Assembly (NCBI RefSeq): GCF_002150805.1
Contig: NZ_MTBA01000003.1
Location: forward strand, 434,001-498,000
Length of the DNA: 64,000 nucleotides
Origin: Oceanospirillum sanctuarii
GTDB taxonomy: Bacteria; Pseudomonadota; Gammaproteobacteria; Pseudomonadales; Halomonadaceae
Direction of reading: 5' to 3'
Part shown: positions 1 to 8,730 of the stretch, one piece after another
Layout: each line of letters begins with the position of its first letter
Numbering within the stretch: position 1 is the stretch's first letter
Position numbers and translations under genes: made by a program
Notes under the pieces: model-generated
The model's input: the letters and a program-made list of their open reading frames with translations, nothing else
What the model was told of the DNA's origin: nothing
Database searches by the model: none

Positions 1-80
1 AACTATACCTTAATATTCTCTATGATCGAAAATGATGCCGGACAAAAATTCGCCCCTCAGACAAATTGCCGGAAAAATAT

Positions 81-395
81 ATGAACACATCCTCGCCATC
101 CGTCAAAGACGCACTTTATTTAGTGTTACATGAAATACCTGAAGGACGTTTTACCACTTATGGTCGTCTTGCCGAGCTGATTCCTCAGCGCACCACCGCA
201 CGCCAGGTTGCCCGTTTACTGAGTCAACTCCCTGAAGGCACTCAGTTACCCTGGCATCGGGTAGTTAATAGCCAATTTAAAGTTTCACAATTCGGCAAGT
301 GTGACGAGCAGACTCAACGGCTGCAATCAGAAGGCCTCTTGTTATCTGCCAGCGGCAAACTCCCATCCAATAAGGTCTGGCCCGATTCACCCTGA
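81..395 (+). CDS. atl: Alkyltransferase-like (ATL) protein, MGMT family
   Basis: Non-enzymatic DNA-lesion sensor of the MGMT family. ATL proteins bind O6-alkylguanine, flip it out and hand the site to nucleotide excision repair. The DNA-binding winged helix is present (TTYG near residues 25-28, ARQV near 40-43), and the site that is PCHR in true methyltransferases reads PWHR at 57-60. The acceptor cysteine is therefore tryptophan, the ATL hallmark (as in E. coli YbaZ). Length is 104 aa, typical for ATL and too short for the full Ada/Ogt form. The ATG at 81 has GGAA 6-7 bases upstream; an in-frame TTG at 66 is a weaker alternative. It lies about 300 bp before serA on the same strand. Confidence 0.88.
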   Translation: MNTSSPSVKDALYLVLHEIPEGRFTTYGRLAELIPQRTTARQVARLLSQLPEGTQLPWHRVVNSQFKVSQFGKCDEQTQRLQSEGLLLSASGKLPSNKVWPDSP

Positions 396-691
396 TGATA
401 TTCGCGTTAGATCAAAACATTACTACTGAAATTTTTTGCCAGACACAGCCTAAAAGTGAGCCAGATTCATTGATAAATGAGGAAATCTTGAACAGAAATT
501 ACAAAGGGTTGTGTTACCATGTTGCGCCTGTTGTTGGGATAAGTAACAAAACTTCCCTGTTACCCCTGCGAAACGCAACAACACTCCCAGTACGGAGTAT
601 CTCTCCTGTACCGCGTTGACCCACAACAGAAGTTCGCTACAGCTTATTTCAGACCGGCGATCTGCCGTGACCGTTAGAGGGTTCCAGCACC
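396..691 (+). promoter_or_regulatory. serA upstream region with candidate sigma70 promoter
   Basis: This 296-base gap has no convincing gene. A candidate promoter is TTGAAC at 488-493 and TGTTAC at 512-517 with an 18-base spacer, which would leave a serA leader of about 165 nt. A 74-codon open frame from 395 crosses the promoter, has no family resemblance and is not called. No leader-peptide or riboswitch signature was recognised. Confidence 0.35.
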
Positions 692-1921
692 ATGGCTACT
701 ACGTCTCTTGACAAGAGCAAGATCAAAATTCTTCTTCTGGAAGGTGTACACCAATCTGCCGTTGATAACTTCAAGGCAGCGGGCTACACCAACATCGAAT
801 ATCACGCCGCTTCACTTCCGGAAGAGCAGCTAAAAGAGTCGATCAAAGACGCCCACTTTATTGGCATTCGCTCCCGTACTCAGCTGACCGAAGAGATCTT
901 CGACGCGGCTGAAAAACTGGTTGCCGTGGGTTGCTTCTGTATCGGCACCAATCAGGTTGACCTGAAAGCAGCCATGATCCGCGGCATCGCGGTATTTAAC
1001 GCGCCTTATTCCAACACCCGTTCTGTAGCGGAACTGGTACTGGCTGAATCCATCATGCTGCTGCGTGGCGTTCCTGAGAAAAACGCCGTTTGTCACCGTG
1101 GTGGCTGGTTGAAGTCTGCGAAAAACTCCTTCGAAATTCGCGGCAAAACTCTGGGTATTATCGGTTACGGCAGCATTGGTTCTCAGCTGTCGGTTCTAGC
1201 CGAGTCTCTGGGTATGAAAGTGATCTACTTTGACGTGATCACCAAACTGCCTCTAGGTAACGCAGAGCAGGTTGGCAGCATGAAAGAGCTGCTGAACACT
1301 GCCGATATCGTCTCTCTGCACGTACCTGAAACCGAAGCTACCAAGTGGATGATGGGCCCTGAGCAATTTGCTGAAATGAAGCAAGGTTCTATCTTCCTGA
1401 ATGCCGCTCGCGGTACGGTTGTGGATATTGACGCTCTGGCTGAAGTGATCCGTAGCGGCAAGCTGCTGGGTGCAGCCATCGACGTATTCCCGGTTGAGCC
1501 TCGCTCTAACGATGACGAGTTCATCTCGCCACTGCGCGAATTCGACAACGTTATCCTGACCCCACATGTGGGTGGTTCGACCATGGAAGCTCAGGAAAAC
1601 ATCGGTGTGGAAGTATCCGAGAAGATGATCAAGTACAGCGACAACGGTACCACTACCAGCGCTGTAAACTTCCCGGAAGTTGCCCTGCCATCTCACCCTG
1701 GCAAGCACCGTCTGCTGCACCTGCATGAAAACGTGCCGGGCGTTATGTCTGAAATCAACAAGGTACTGTCTGATAACGGTATCAACATCTCAGGTCAGTT
1801 CCTGCAAACCAACGAGAAAGTGGGTTATGTGGTCGTTGATGTTGAGAAAGAATACAGCCCTCAGGCACTGGAAGCACTGCGAACCGTTGCAGGCACTATC
1901 CGTGCACGGGTTCTGTTCTGA
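692..1921 (+). CDS. serA: D-3-phosphoglycerate dehydrogenase
   Basis: First step of serine biosynthesis: NAD-dependent oxidation of 3-phosphoglycerate to 3-phosphohydroxypyruvate in the cytosol. 409 aa, the same class as E. coli SerA (410 aa). The Rossmann motif GYGSIG lies at 158-163 with the NAD-binding Asp at 181. The catalytic Arg240 (NAARG), Glu269 (DVFPVEP) and His292 (LTPHVGG) are all present. A C-terminal ACT domain (about 339-409) is the usual serine-binding feedback site. A strong terminator follows, so it is probably monocistronic. Confidence 0.97.
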   Translation: MATTSLDKSKIKILLLEGVHQSAVDNFKAAGYTNIEYHAASLPEEQLKESIKDAHFIGIRSRTQLTEEIFDAAEKLVAVGCFCIGTNQVDLKAAMIRGIAVFNAPYSNTRSVAELVLAESIMLLRGVPEKNAVCHRGGWLKSAKNSFEIRGKTLGIIGYGSIGSQLSVLAESLGMKVIYFDVITKLPLGNAEQVGSMKELLNTADIVSLHVPETEATKWMMGPEQFAEMKQGSIFLNAARGTVVDIDALAEVIRSGKLLGAAIDVFPVEPRSNDDEFISPLREFDNVILTPHVGGSTMEAQENIGVEVSEKMIKYSDNGTTTSAVNFPEVALPSHPGKHRLLHLHENVPGVMSEINKVLSDNGINISGQFLQTNEKVGYVVVDVEKEYSPQALEALRTVAGTIRARVLF

Positions 1922-1986
1922 TCTCATTCAGCGACCTGAAGGTTCAGTCCTGAGCATTCGAACTCGTCACTGAACCGGCAAAACTC

Positions 1987-2031
1987 AAAAAGCCCGCCCA
2001 GATCACAAAAGGTGAACTGGGCGGGCTTTTT
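1987..2031 (+). terminator. serA rho-independent terminator
   Basis: A 15-bp near-perfect stem (AAAAAGCCCGCCCAG paired with CTGGGCGGGCTTTTT) around a 15-nt loop, ending in a T run, 65 bases after the serA stop. Confidence 0.9.
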
Positions 2032-2171
2032 CAGGTCTTTACTTTATGTTCCGCATGGCTTTTTTTTGCTAATCTGCCATCAGTTCAATGCCTTGTCGTC
2101 AGCCCTTTCCATAGCGACGCCACAGGTCTCCACATAGTGTTTCAACGCTTGTTGTCAAAGGATTTGGAATC

Positions 2172-2744
2172 ATGAAAAAAGCATCCTGGTTAAAACTGTC
2201 TGCACTGTCTCTGGCATTGGGTCTGGCGGCCTGTGGTGGATCCCCTGAGAAAGAAGAAGCCCCTGCAGCCCGAGCTTATCCTGCATGGGTAGACCAGCCT
2301 GTTGTGGCTGATGGTATTGCAGAAAGCGCTTGTGTGACTTCCAGCGGCAACATGACTCTGGACAAGAAGCGCGCGACCGCTAACGCCCGCGCTATGATTG
2401 CTCAATCTATCGAAACCCGCATCAAGGCGATGGATAAAACCTACCAGCGTGTGACCGAGAGCGAACAGGAAATGACTTCCGGTTCTACTTTTGAGAGTGT
2501 TTCCAAGCAGGTTACCGATCAGAGTCTGAGCGGTACTAAAGTGGTTGAAAGCGGTTACTTCAAAATTAACGAGAAGAACCAGTACTGCGTAATGGTCGGC
2601 TTTGGCCAGCAGGAAACCAAGGCCGTATTCGACAACGCGATGAAAGCGGCAAAAGCTGAAATGAGCCCAACCTCTGAGCGCGCTATGTACGAAGAGTTCC
2701 GCGCTTATAAAGCTCAGCAGGAACTGGAAGAGTCTCTGCGCTAA
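2172..2744 (+). CDS. LPP20-family outer-membrane lipoprotein
   Basis: 190-aa predicted lipoprotein. A type II signal peptide ends in the lipobox LAAC with the lipidated Cys at residue 21, and the next residues are Gly-Gly rather than Asp, favouring outer-membrane sorting by the Lol rule. The body resembles LPP20-type lipoproteins: a central segment rich in ATANARA-like helix and a C-terminal charged helix. Function is unknown in this family. It has its own terminator, so it is probably transcribed alone. Confidence 0.7.
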   Translation: MKKASWLKLSALSLALGLAACGGSPEKEEAPAARAYPAWVDQPVVADGIAESACVTSSGNMTLDKKRATANARAMIAQSIETRIKAMDKTYQRVTESEQEMTSGSTFESVSKQVTDQSLSGTKVVESGYFKINEKNQYCVMVGFGQQETKAVFDNAMKAAKAEMSPTSERAMYEEFRAYKAQQELEESLR

Positions 2745-2783
2745 GCTAAATACCAGCCTGCCCAGTAAATCTGATCAGGCCAG

Positions 2784-2810
2784 AAAAAACGGGCTTAATG
2801 CCCGTTTTTT
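2784..2810 (+). terminator. Terminator after the LPP20-like lipoprotein gene
   Basis: Stem AAAAAACGGGC / GCCCGTTTTTT with loop TTAAT, about 40 bases after the stop codon. Confidence 0.9.
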
Positions 2811-2862
2811 CGTTATAAACGCTCTAATTCTCATCCAATCAGACGACCTTATCCGGAAAACT

Positions 2863-3531
2863 ATGACAGCCTCCTGTTCCCGCCCCGACACCTGCCCACT
2901 CTGCATGAGTAGCGATATTCAGCATTATTCTCAGGATAAAAAGCGGGATTACTGGCAGTGCCGGAATTGCGATCTGGTGCTTGTAGCCAAAGAACAGCAG
3001 TTGGATCACGAGGAAGAGAAAGCTGTTTATGAGCAGCATGAGAACAATCCGGAAGATGCCGGCTATCGCAAATTTCTCAGCCGTATGTCTCAGCCTGTTC
3101 TTGAGCGTGTTGCTCCGGCTAGTCAGGGACTGGATTTTGGCTGCGGTCCGGGGCCAACCTTATCGCTGATGTTTGAAGAAGCCGGACACAGCATGGCGGT
3201 TTATGACCCTTACTTTGCCAATAACCCGGATGTTCTCAGCAAAGAATACGATTTTATTACCAGCACCGAAGTCTTTGAGCACCTTTCTTCACCGAAAGAG
3301 GTTCTGGAACAGCTCCTGCCTATTATTAGGCCGGGTGGCTGGCTGGGACTGATGACCAAACGGGTTATCGATCAGACCGCCTTCAGCCGCTGGCACTATA
3401 AAAATGATCCGACCCATATCACTTTTTTCAGCGACCGGACGTTTCACTGGATCGCCGGGCATTACGGCCTGACACTGGCCATTGTCGATCAGGATGTTGT
3501 CCTCCTGCAAAAGCCCGTCGAACGTCTGTAA
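2863..3531 (+). CDS. Zinc-ribbon class I SAM-dependent methyltransferase
   Basis: 222 aa. An N-terminal four-cysteine zinc ribbon (C11-x2-C14 and C33-x2-C36) precedes a Rossmann methyltransferase fold with motif I LDFGCGPGP at 90-98 and an acidic motif II (VYDPY). A later RPGGWLGLMTK segment corresponds to the post-I region of Methyltransf_23-type enzymes. The substrate cannot be read from sequence. It converges with the thioesterase gene at 3548. Confidence 0.8.
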   Translation: MTASCSRPDTCPLCMSSDIQHYSQDKKRDYWQCRNCDLVLVAKEQQLDHEEEKAVYEQHENNPEDAGYRKFLSRMSQPVLERVAPASQGLDFGCGPGPTLSLMFEEAGHSMAVYDPYFANNPDVLSKEYDFITSTEVFEHLSSPKEVLEQLLPIIRPGGWLGLMTKRVIDQTAFSRWHYKNDPTHITFFSDRTFHWIAGHYGLTLAIVDQDVVLLQKPVERL

Positions 3532-3547
3532 TGGCGTTTAAAAGTAT

Positions 3548-3985
3548 TCAGGCATAACCCACATCAGGACTTAATGGCGTTGTACTGGCGACAAAGACAC
3601 CATTGCCACGGGCAACCTCTTTACCGCGCTCATCATAAACCACAGACTCGGCAATCAGCTGAGTCTTGCCCCGGTTCACCACCTGACCTTTAGCGGTTAA
3701 ACGGCCTTTATTTACGGGACGGAGAAAGTAGGTGGTAAAACTTGCGGTCACCATAAAGAAACGCTTCTCCATGGAGTTAGCCGCAAAATAAGCGGCATCA
3801 TCCAGCGCTTTAAACAGCACAGAACCATGAACTGCGCCAGCGGCGTGAAAGAAGCTTTCCTGAATCTGAAAACTGATCTCAGCTTCACCCTTACTGACAT
3901 TGATTTCCGGCTGATAAAGGTCGTTACACCGACCGGAAAGGTACATTTTTTCCAGTTTTTCAAAATGATCCTGAGTCAACGTCAT
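3548..3985 (-). CDS. PaaI-family hotdog thioesterase
   Basis: 145 aa, hotdog fold. The family motif HGSVLFKALDDAAYFAANS spans 53-71, with H53-G54 and the acidic pair D62/D63 in the positions expected for acyl-CoA thioesterases of the PaaI/YiiD group. Substrate is unknown. It has no operon partner: it is convergent with the methyltransferase gene and divergent from the ornithine-lipid synthase gene. Confidence 0.82.
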   Translation of the reverse strand: MTLTQDHFEKLEKMYLSGRCNDLYQPEINVSKGEAEISFQIQESFFHAAGAVHGSVLFKALDDAAYFAANSMEKRFFMVTASFTTYFLRPVNKGRLTAKGQVVNRGKTQLIAESVVYDERGKEVARGNGVFVASTTPLSPDVGYA

Positions 3986-4191
3986 ACTCCTTTCAGCTTG
4001 CTATTTAAAACTTAGGTTCGCTTTTTAAAACGTCATCATATCAAAGTGTTAACCAATCATAGACTCACCAGACATCAGCCCGACAAGAGATAACCGGCCT
4101 CAGCTTGTCATCAAAACGACACCGGGGCGTCAGCTTACTGTCATTCTATCTGCTTAACGTGACCACAAAAGTGTCAATAAAGGATTGATCT

Positions 4192-5991
4192 GTGGTGAAT
4201 AGCGAACAAGCAGTCAGCATTGAAACGCCAGCCGGGACTGAAAAAGCAATCAACATCGAGCGCATTGTCAGCGAGAAATTTCCTGCGATCTCCCGCCGGA
4301 ACCCTCTGATCAAAAACGGGCTGTTTCGTTTTCTGCGCTGGCTGTCGCGGGAACACGAGATCAATCGCTTTATGCGCCTGCATCAGGATGCCACAGCTCC
4401 GGAATTTGTTGATCATGTGTTGGACTATTTCGACTTCAGCCTGTCGATCAATGAAAACGAACGTGAAAACATCCCTACCGAAGGTCGCGTGGTTATCGTT
4501 GCCAACCACCCCATCGGCACACTGGATGGGCTTGCTCTGTTGAAACTGGTGCGCAGCGTGCGTCCGGATGTGCGCATTGTTGCCAACGACATTCTGATGC
4601 AGTTCACACCGCTGCAGCCGTTGCTACTGCCGGTGGATAATATAAGCCAGACCGGCTACAAAGAGAGCACAGCGCGAATTGTTGATGCTCTGAAAAATGA
4701 TGAAGCTGTGATTATCTTTCCCGCCGGTGAAGTTTCCCGGGCAGGCCCTGCCGGCATTAAAGACAATCGCTGGCAGAGCGGCTTTCTGCACTTTGCCCGT
4801 AAGACCAATAGTCCGATTCTGCCGATTCATCTGGGCGGTAGGAATTCATCTCTGTTCTACAGCCTTTCCACCTTGGCAAAACCGATCGGCACTCTGATGC
4901 TGATGCGGGAGATGTTCAAACACCATCAGGTCTCCCTGCCGGTTCGTATCGGTCAGCTGATTCCTCTGTCACAGCTGGATATCAACTCGCTGTCGAACCG
5001 GGACAAAATCAAGCTGCTGAAAAAGCACGTTTATCGTCTGGCAAAAAACCGTAAACCTCTGTTCCAGACCGAGAAATGCATCGCCCATCCGGAAGACCGC
5101 CGCATTCTGCGCCGCGAGCTGAAACAGTCCCAGTTGATGGGTGAGACCAAAGATGGCAAGCAGATCTATCTGTTTGACAGCTTCCGGGATTCGGTGGTGA
5201 TGAAAGAGCTGGGCAGACTACGTGAGATCTCCTTCCGTAAAGTGGGCGAGGGCAGTGGCGAGAAACGGGATCTGGACAAATACGATCACTACTACCGACA
5301 CATCATTCTCTGGGATGAGGAAGAGTTGGAAATTGTCGGCGCTTACCGCATCGCAGAAGCGAACCGCATAATCGAAAATGAAGGCCTTAAAGCCCTCTAT
5401 TGCAGCACGCTATTTTCATTGTCTGATGGGTTAACACCCAAGCTGAAGCAGGGCATTGAGCTGGGTCGAAGCTTCGTCCAGCCGAAATACTGGGGCAAAC
5501 GCAGTCTGGACTATCTCTGGTTTGGAATCGGTGCGTATCTGCGCCACCATCCGGAAGTGCGCTATATGTTTGGCCCGGTCAGCCTGAGCAACAGCTATCC
5601 TCAGGCTGCAAAAGATCTCATTGTGCACTACTACAGTCACTACTACGGTTCAGCTCATCCTCTGGCTCGTGCAAACGCACCCTATACCCTGGCCAATTCA
5701 GAGAAACAGCAGATGTATGAGCTGTTCGCCGGTGACAATGTGCAGGAAGACTTCCTGATTCTGCGCGAGCAACTGGATCATCTCGGCGTTACCGTGCCAA
5801 CACTTTATAAACAATACACTGAACTCTGCGAGCCGGGCGGCATTGAGTTTCTCGACTTCAGTGTGGATGCTGATTTCGGTTACTGTATCGACGGCCTGAT
5901 TTTGGTGGAGATTGATAAGGTAAAAGAGCGTAAGCGGGATCGCTATATCACCGCAGGACTGGAAAGATCCTCATCGCAGACAGCAGCATGA
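4192..5991 (+). CDS. olsF: OlsF-like bifunctional ornithine lipid synthase (PlsC + GNAT fusion)
   Basis: A 599-aa fusion of two acyltransferases. Residues 80-300 form a PlsC-like domain with NHP at 105-107, an H106-x5-D112 catalytic motif (PlsC usually has H-x4-D) and FPAGE at 176-180, which suits the second, O-acylation step. Residues 330-540 resemble the OlsB/hemolysin-type GNAT domain (ELGRSFVQPKYWG, GPVSLSNSYP), which N-acylates ornithine. This order matches OlsF of Serratia and Vibrio, which makes phosphate-free ornithine lipids for the membrane, often under phosphate stress. The start is the GTG at 4192 with AAAGG 8 bases upstream; a second GTG is at 4195. Family assignment is from memory of the architecture; substrate is inferred. 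Confidence 0.68.
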   Translation: MVNSEQAVSIETPAGTEKAINIERIVSEKFPAISRRNPLIKNGLFRFLRWLSREHEINRFMRLHQDATAPEFVDHVLDYFDFSLSINENERENIPTEGRVVIVANHPIGTLDGLALLKLVRSVRPDVRIVANDILMQFTPLQPLLLPVDNISQTGYKESTARIVDALKNDEAVIIFPAGEVSRAGPAGIKDNRWQSGFLHFARKTNSPILPIHLGGRNSSLFYSLSTLAKPIGTLMLMREMFKHHQVSLPVRIGQLIPLSQLDINSLSNRDKIKLLKKHVYRLAKNRKPLFQTEKCIAHPEDRRILRRELKQSQLMGETKDGKQIYLFDSFRDSVVMKELGRLREISFRKVGEGSGEKRDLDKYDHYYRHIILWDEEELEIVGAYRIAEANRIIENEGLKALYCSTLFSLSDGLTPKLKQGIELGRSFVQPKYWGKRSLDYLWFGIGAYLRHHPEVRYMFGPVSLSNSYPQAAKDLIVHYYSHYYGSAHPLARANAPYTLANSEKQQMYELFAGDNVQEDFLILREQLDHLGVTVPTLYKQYTELCEPGGIEFLDFSVDADFGYCIDGLILVEIDKVKERKRDRYITAGLERSSSQTAA

Positions 5992-6017
5992 ATCCTCCCA
6001 TAACCTTCTGAACCATG

Positions 6018-6052
6018 AACCGCGCTATCACTCAGTGACTGCGCGGTTTTTA
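6018..6052 (+). terminator. Terminator after the olsF-like gene
   Basis: Stem AACCGCG / CGCGGTT with an inner structured loop, followed by TTTTTATTTTT, 25 bases after the stop. Confidence 0.8.
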
Positions 6053-6208
6053 TTTTTCGCAAGCGCACAAATTATCAGCCATAATATCCCTACAATAACG
6101 GGTGTCATTAAAACGTCTCCAAGCTGTCAATGCTTTGGCATCTGAACAAATTAAGCTCGCTAACAGTCAAAAGCTTCTGCTCAACCTATGGAATATGGAG
6201 TAAGAGAA

Positions 6209-6976
6209 ATGTCGTTATCACTGGAAGGTAAAAAGGGAATTGTGGTGGGTGTTGCTAACGAAAGCAGCATCGCCTACGGCTGTGCAAAGGCATTGCATGA
6301 AGCCGGCGCTGAAATTGCGATGACCTACCTGAATGAAAAGGCCCGTCCTCACGTTGAACCACTGGCAGAGGCGGTTAATGCCAAAATCTTTATGCCTTGT
6401 AACGTGGTGAAGCAGGAAGAGCTGGAACAGCTGTTCAAAGCCGCTGAAGAAGCTTGGGGCAAAATCGATTTTGTGATTCACTCAATCGCCTGGTCACCTA
6501 TCGATGAGCTGCACGGCCGCGTGGTGGATTCCACCAATGAAGGCTTCTGCAAGGCTATGGATATCTCCTGCCACTCCTTTATTCGTATGGCTAAGCTGGC
6601 AGAACCTCTGATGAAAGATGGTGGCTCTCTGATCACCATGAGCTACTACGGCGCAGAAAAAGTGGTCGACCACTACAACATGATGGGGCCGATTAAAGCA
6701 GCTCTGGAAAGCTCTGTGCGTTACCTTGCAGCTGAGCTGGGCGAGAAAAACATCCGGGTTAACTGTGTATCCCCGGGCCCTATGATGACCCGTGCAGCAT
6801 CCGGTATTGATCACTTTGACAAGCTGGTAGAAAGCGCTGAAACCCACTCACCACTGCATCGACTGGGAACACCGGAAGAGGTAGGCAATATGGCCACTTT
6901 CCTGATCAGCCCGCTGTCATCAGCTGTTACCGGTGGCGTGCATTATGTGGATGCAGGTCATCACATCATGGCATAA
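6209..6976 (+). CDS. fabI: Enoyl-[acyl-carrier-protein] reductase (NADH)
   Basis: Last reduction of each fatty-acid elongation cycle, in the cytosol. 255 aa. An SDR fold with the FabI-type divergent nucleotide motif (GVANESSIAYG, 14-24), HSIAW at 91-95 and catalytic Tyr156-x6-Lys163 (YNMMGPIK), in the same numbering as E. coli FabI. The C-terminal VDAGHHIMA matches the family. The ATG at 6209 has GGAG 8 bases upstream and begins MSLSLEGKKG; the in-frame ATG at 6188 is less likely. It is a single gene with its own terminator. Confidence 0.95.
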   Translation: MSLSLEGKKGIVVGVANESSIAYGCAKALHEAGAEIAMTYLNEKARPHVEPLAEAVNAKIFMPCNVVKQEELEQLFKAAEEAWGKIDFVIHSIAWSPIDELHGRVVDSTNEGFCKAMDISCHSFIRMAKLAEPLMKDGGSLITMSYYGAEKVVDHYNMMGPIKAALESSVRYLAAELGEKNIRVNCVSPGPMMTRAASGIDHFDKLVESAETHSPLHRLGTPEEVGNMATFLISPLSSAVTGGVHYVDAGHHIMA

Positions 6977-6997
6977 GCAATCGCGGCTGATGATCAT

Positions 6998-7030
6998 AAA
7001 AAAACGCGGCTTCAATGGCCGCGTTTTTTA
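6998..7030 (+). terminator. fabI terminator
   Basis: Stem AAAAAACGCGGC / GCCGCGTTTTTT around TTCAAT. The A/T flanks make it usable on both strands, and it sits between fabI and the end of the opposing sensor gene. Confidence 0.88.
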
Positions 7031-7064
7031 TTTCGGAATCTTTTTCAGTGCACTAAATGCGGTA

Positions 7065-8486
7065 TCAATATTCGTAAACCCGGCTGCCGCCTTCTTTCTG
7101 AGCCCGAATCAAAGCCCGCTCAGCCTCGCTGTATAGCAGATCATAACTCTTCTGACTGCCCAGCATACTGCTGATACCCAGACTGATATCCAGCTCATCA
7201 CCCAATTCTGCTTCGATCTGTTGCTGCAGAGCAACGGCAAGGCGCATACCTTCGGATGCATCTGTAAAACTGGACCAGTAAACAAACCCCGTATCCGGCA
7301 GGAAACAGGCCTGCACATCATTCGGCAACATATGGCGCACTACACCTGCGGCCAGATTGATCTGATCCTGTGAAGGAGCCAGTACCGAGTCCCGCACACT
7401 CATTCCTACCAGCACAAAGGTGCTTGGGGTATTGGTATCCAGAGCCTGTAAACTTTCACGCATCCTCAGCTCAAATGCCTGAGGACTGAGCAGACCGGTT
7501 ACAGGATCCTGCTCGGCCATCTCTTTAAGCGATTCGTGGGCTAACTCAAGAGCCTCTGTTTGTGTACAGATCTGATTGACCAGAGAACGGATACCATCAA
7601 GGGTGAGTTCATCAGAAAGTTGCGGACGATGAATAGCCGCATCCGGCTGCATACGTTCTACCGCGGAAAGGAAACGCTCACTATCCTGACGTACCTGCTT
7701 TGCCATCTCTTCCAGCGAGGATGCCAGCTGGTTGTAGGACTCCGAAATTTCAGCAACTTCCTTTCCACCATCCAGTGACAACCTGTGGTGCAGATCTCCG
7801 TGACCACTGGCAAGTTCTTTCATCGAAGAAACCAGCTTTCGGATCTGAGCATTCACACTTTGAACAAAGAAAATTACGATCACACCGATGGTAATCATCA
7901 CCAGAACAAGGTTGATCAGGCTGGATTCCTGAATATCCTCAACTTCCTGACGTAAGGCTGTCAGGTTGAGGCCACTACCGAGTGTCCAACGCCAGGGCGC
8001 AAAGTAATCGGCATAACTGGTTTTGGGCAGCAGGACACTTTTATCTTCCGGATCAGGCCACTGATAATCGACAAAACCGCCGCCACTTGCTGCGACATCG
8101 TATAGATTGCGTACCAAGGGCAGCCCTGTCGGGTCCTGCATACCTAGAATATTTGTACCGACCAACTCCTTAATGCCGTTACTAATGGAAATTCCGGCTT
8201 CATCGCCCATAAAGACATAGTTTCCACCGTCATAACGGATCGCAGAAATCGCTTCTAGGGCAAGTTTCTGAGCCTCAGCTTCAGTGAGCTCGCCTGAAAC
8301 CTGTCGGCCGTGGTAGTGCTTAAGGATACTCTTGGCAATATCAACAACATGCTGCACATTCCCCTCGTAGCAGCTTTGAATCGCATTGCGGCTATTTGTA
8401 GTTTCAAGGTAGGAATTGGCCAGCATCCCGCCAGCAAAAAGAGCCAGAATCAGCCAGACACGGGTCGAAATGGATGTACGCTTCAT
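7065..8486 (-). CDS. Membrane sensor: Cache, HAMP, degenerate GGDEF-like domain
   Basis: 473 aa. A transmembrane helix near 11-24, a periplasmic single-Cache domain (about 30-185, with DGGNYVFMGDEAG and ALRQEVEDI near its end, as in sCache_2 chemoreceptors), a second helix at 191-209, HAMP (213-265) and a coiled linker. A cytoplasmic domain follows that starts like GGDEF (DPVTGLL at 327-333) and ends like one (AERALIRAQKEGGSRVYEY). The catalytic GGDEF loop is missing: the equivalent strand reads LPDTGFVYW (397-404). It is therefore probably a non-catalytic signalling or partner-binding protein that senses a small extracellular ligand. Confidence 0.72.
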   Translation of the reverse strand: MKRTSISTRVWLILALFAGGMLANSYLETTNSRNAIQSCYEGNVQHVVDIAKSILKHYHGRQVSGELTEAEAQKLALEAISAIRYDGGNYVFMGDEAGISISNGIKELVGTNILGMQDPTGLPLVRNLYDVAASGGGFVDYQWPDPEDKSVLLPKTSYADYFAPWRWTLGSGLNLTALRQEVEDIQESSLINLVLVMITIGVIVIFFVQSVNAQIRKLVSSMKELASGHGDLHHRLSLDGGKEVAEISESYNQLASSLEEMAKQVRQDSERFLSAVERMQPDAAIHRPQLSDELTLDGIRSLVNQICTQTEALELAHESLKEMAEQDPVTGLLSPQAFELRMRESLQALDTNTPSTFVLVGMSVRDSVLAPSQDQINLAAGVVRHMLPNDVQACFLPDTGFVYWSSFTDASEGMRLAVALQQQIEAELGDELDISLGISSMLGSQKSYDLLYSEAERALIRAQKEGGSRVYEY

Positions 8487-8730
8487 GCACTGAAATCTCC
8501 GTTGCTCCGTTCCCGTCCCTGTAAACGCGCTAACTGTCTGTATATCATTAGGATTTGGTTCAAGATTAATGCATCTTTATCTTAATTCAAGCAGGGGGTT
8601 GTTTTATATCCCTACAAAGTGTGCACTTTTGTAGCTAACCTTAGTCGAAATACCAGTATAAGGGTAAAAACTTTGCCGCTTCAGGACAGTAACTTTAAAA
8701 TACCTGTACTGTTTATCCCAAGGAAATCTG

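Noticed and set aside
395-619. 74-codon open frame before serA
   Set aside because: It crosses the likely promoter and has no recognisable domain, ribosome site or neighbour logic.
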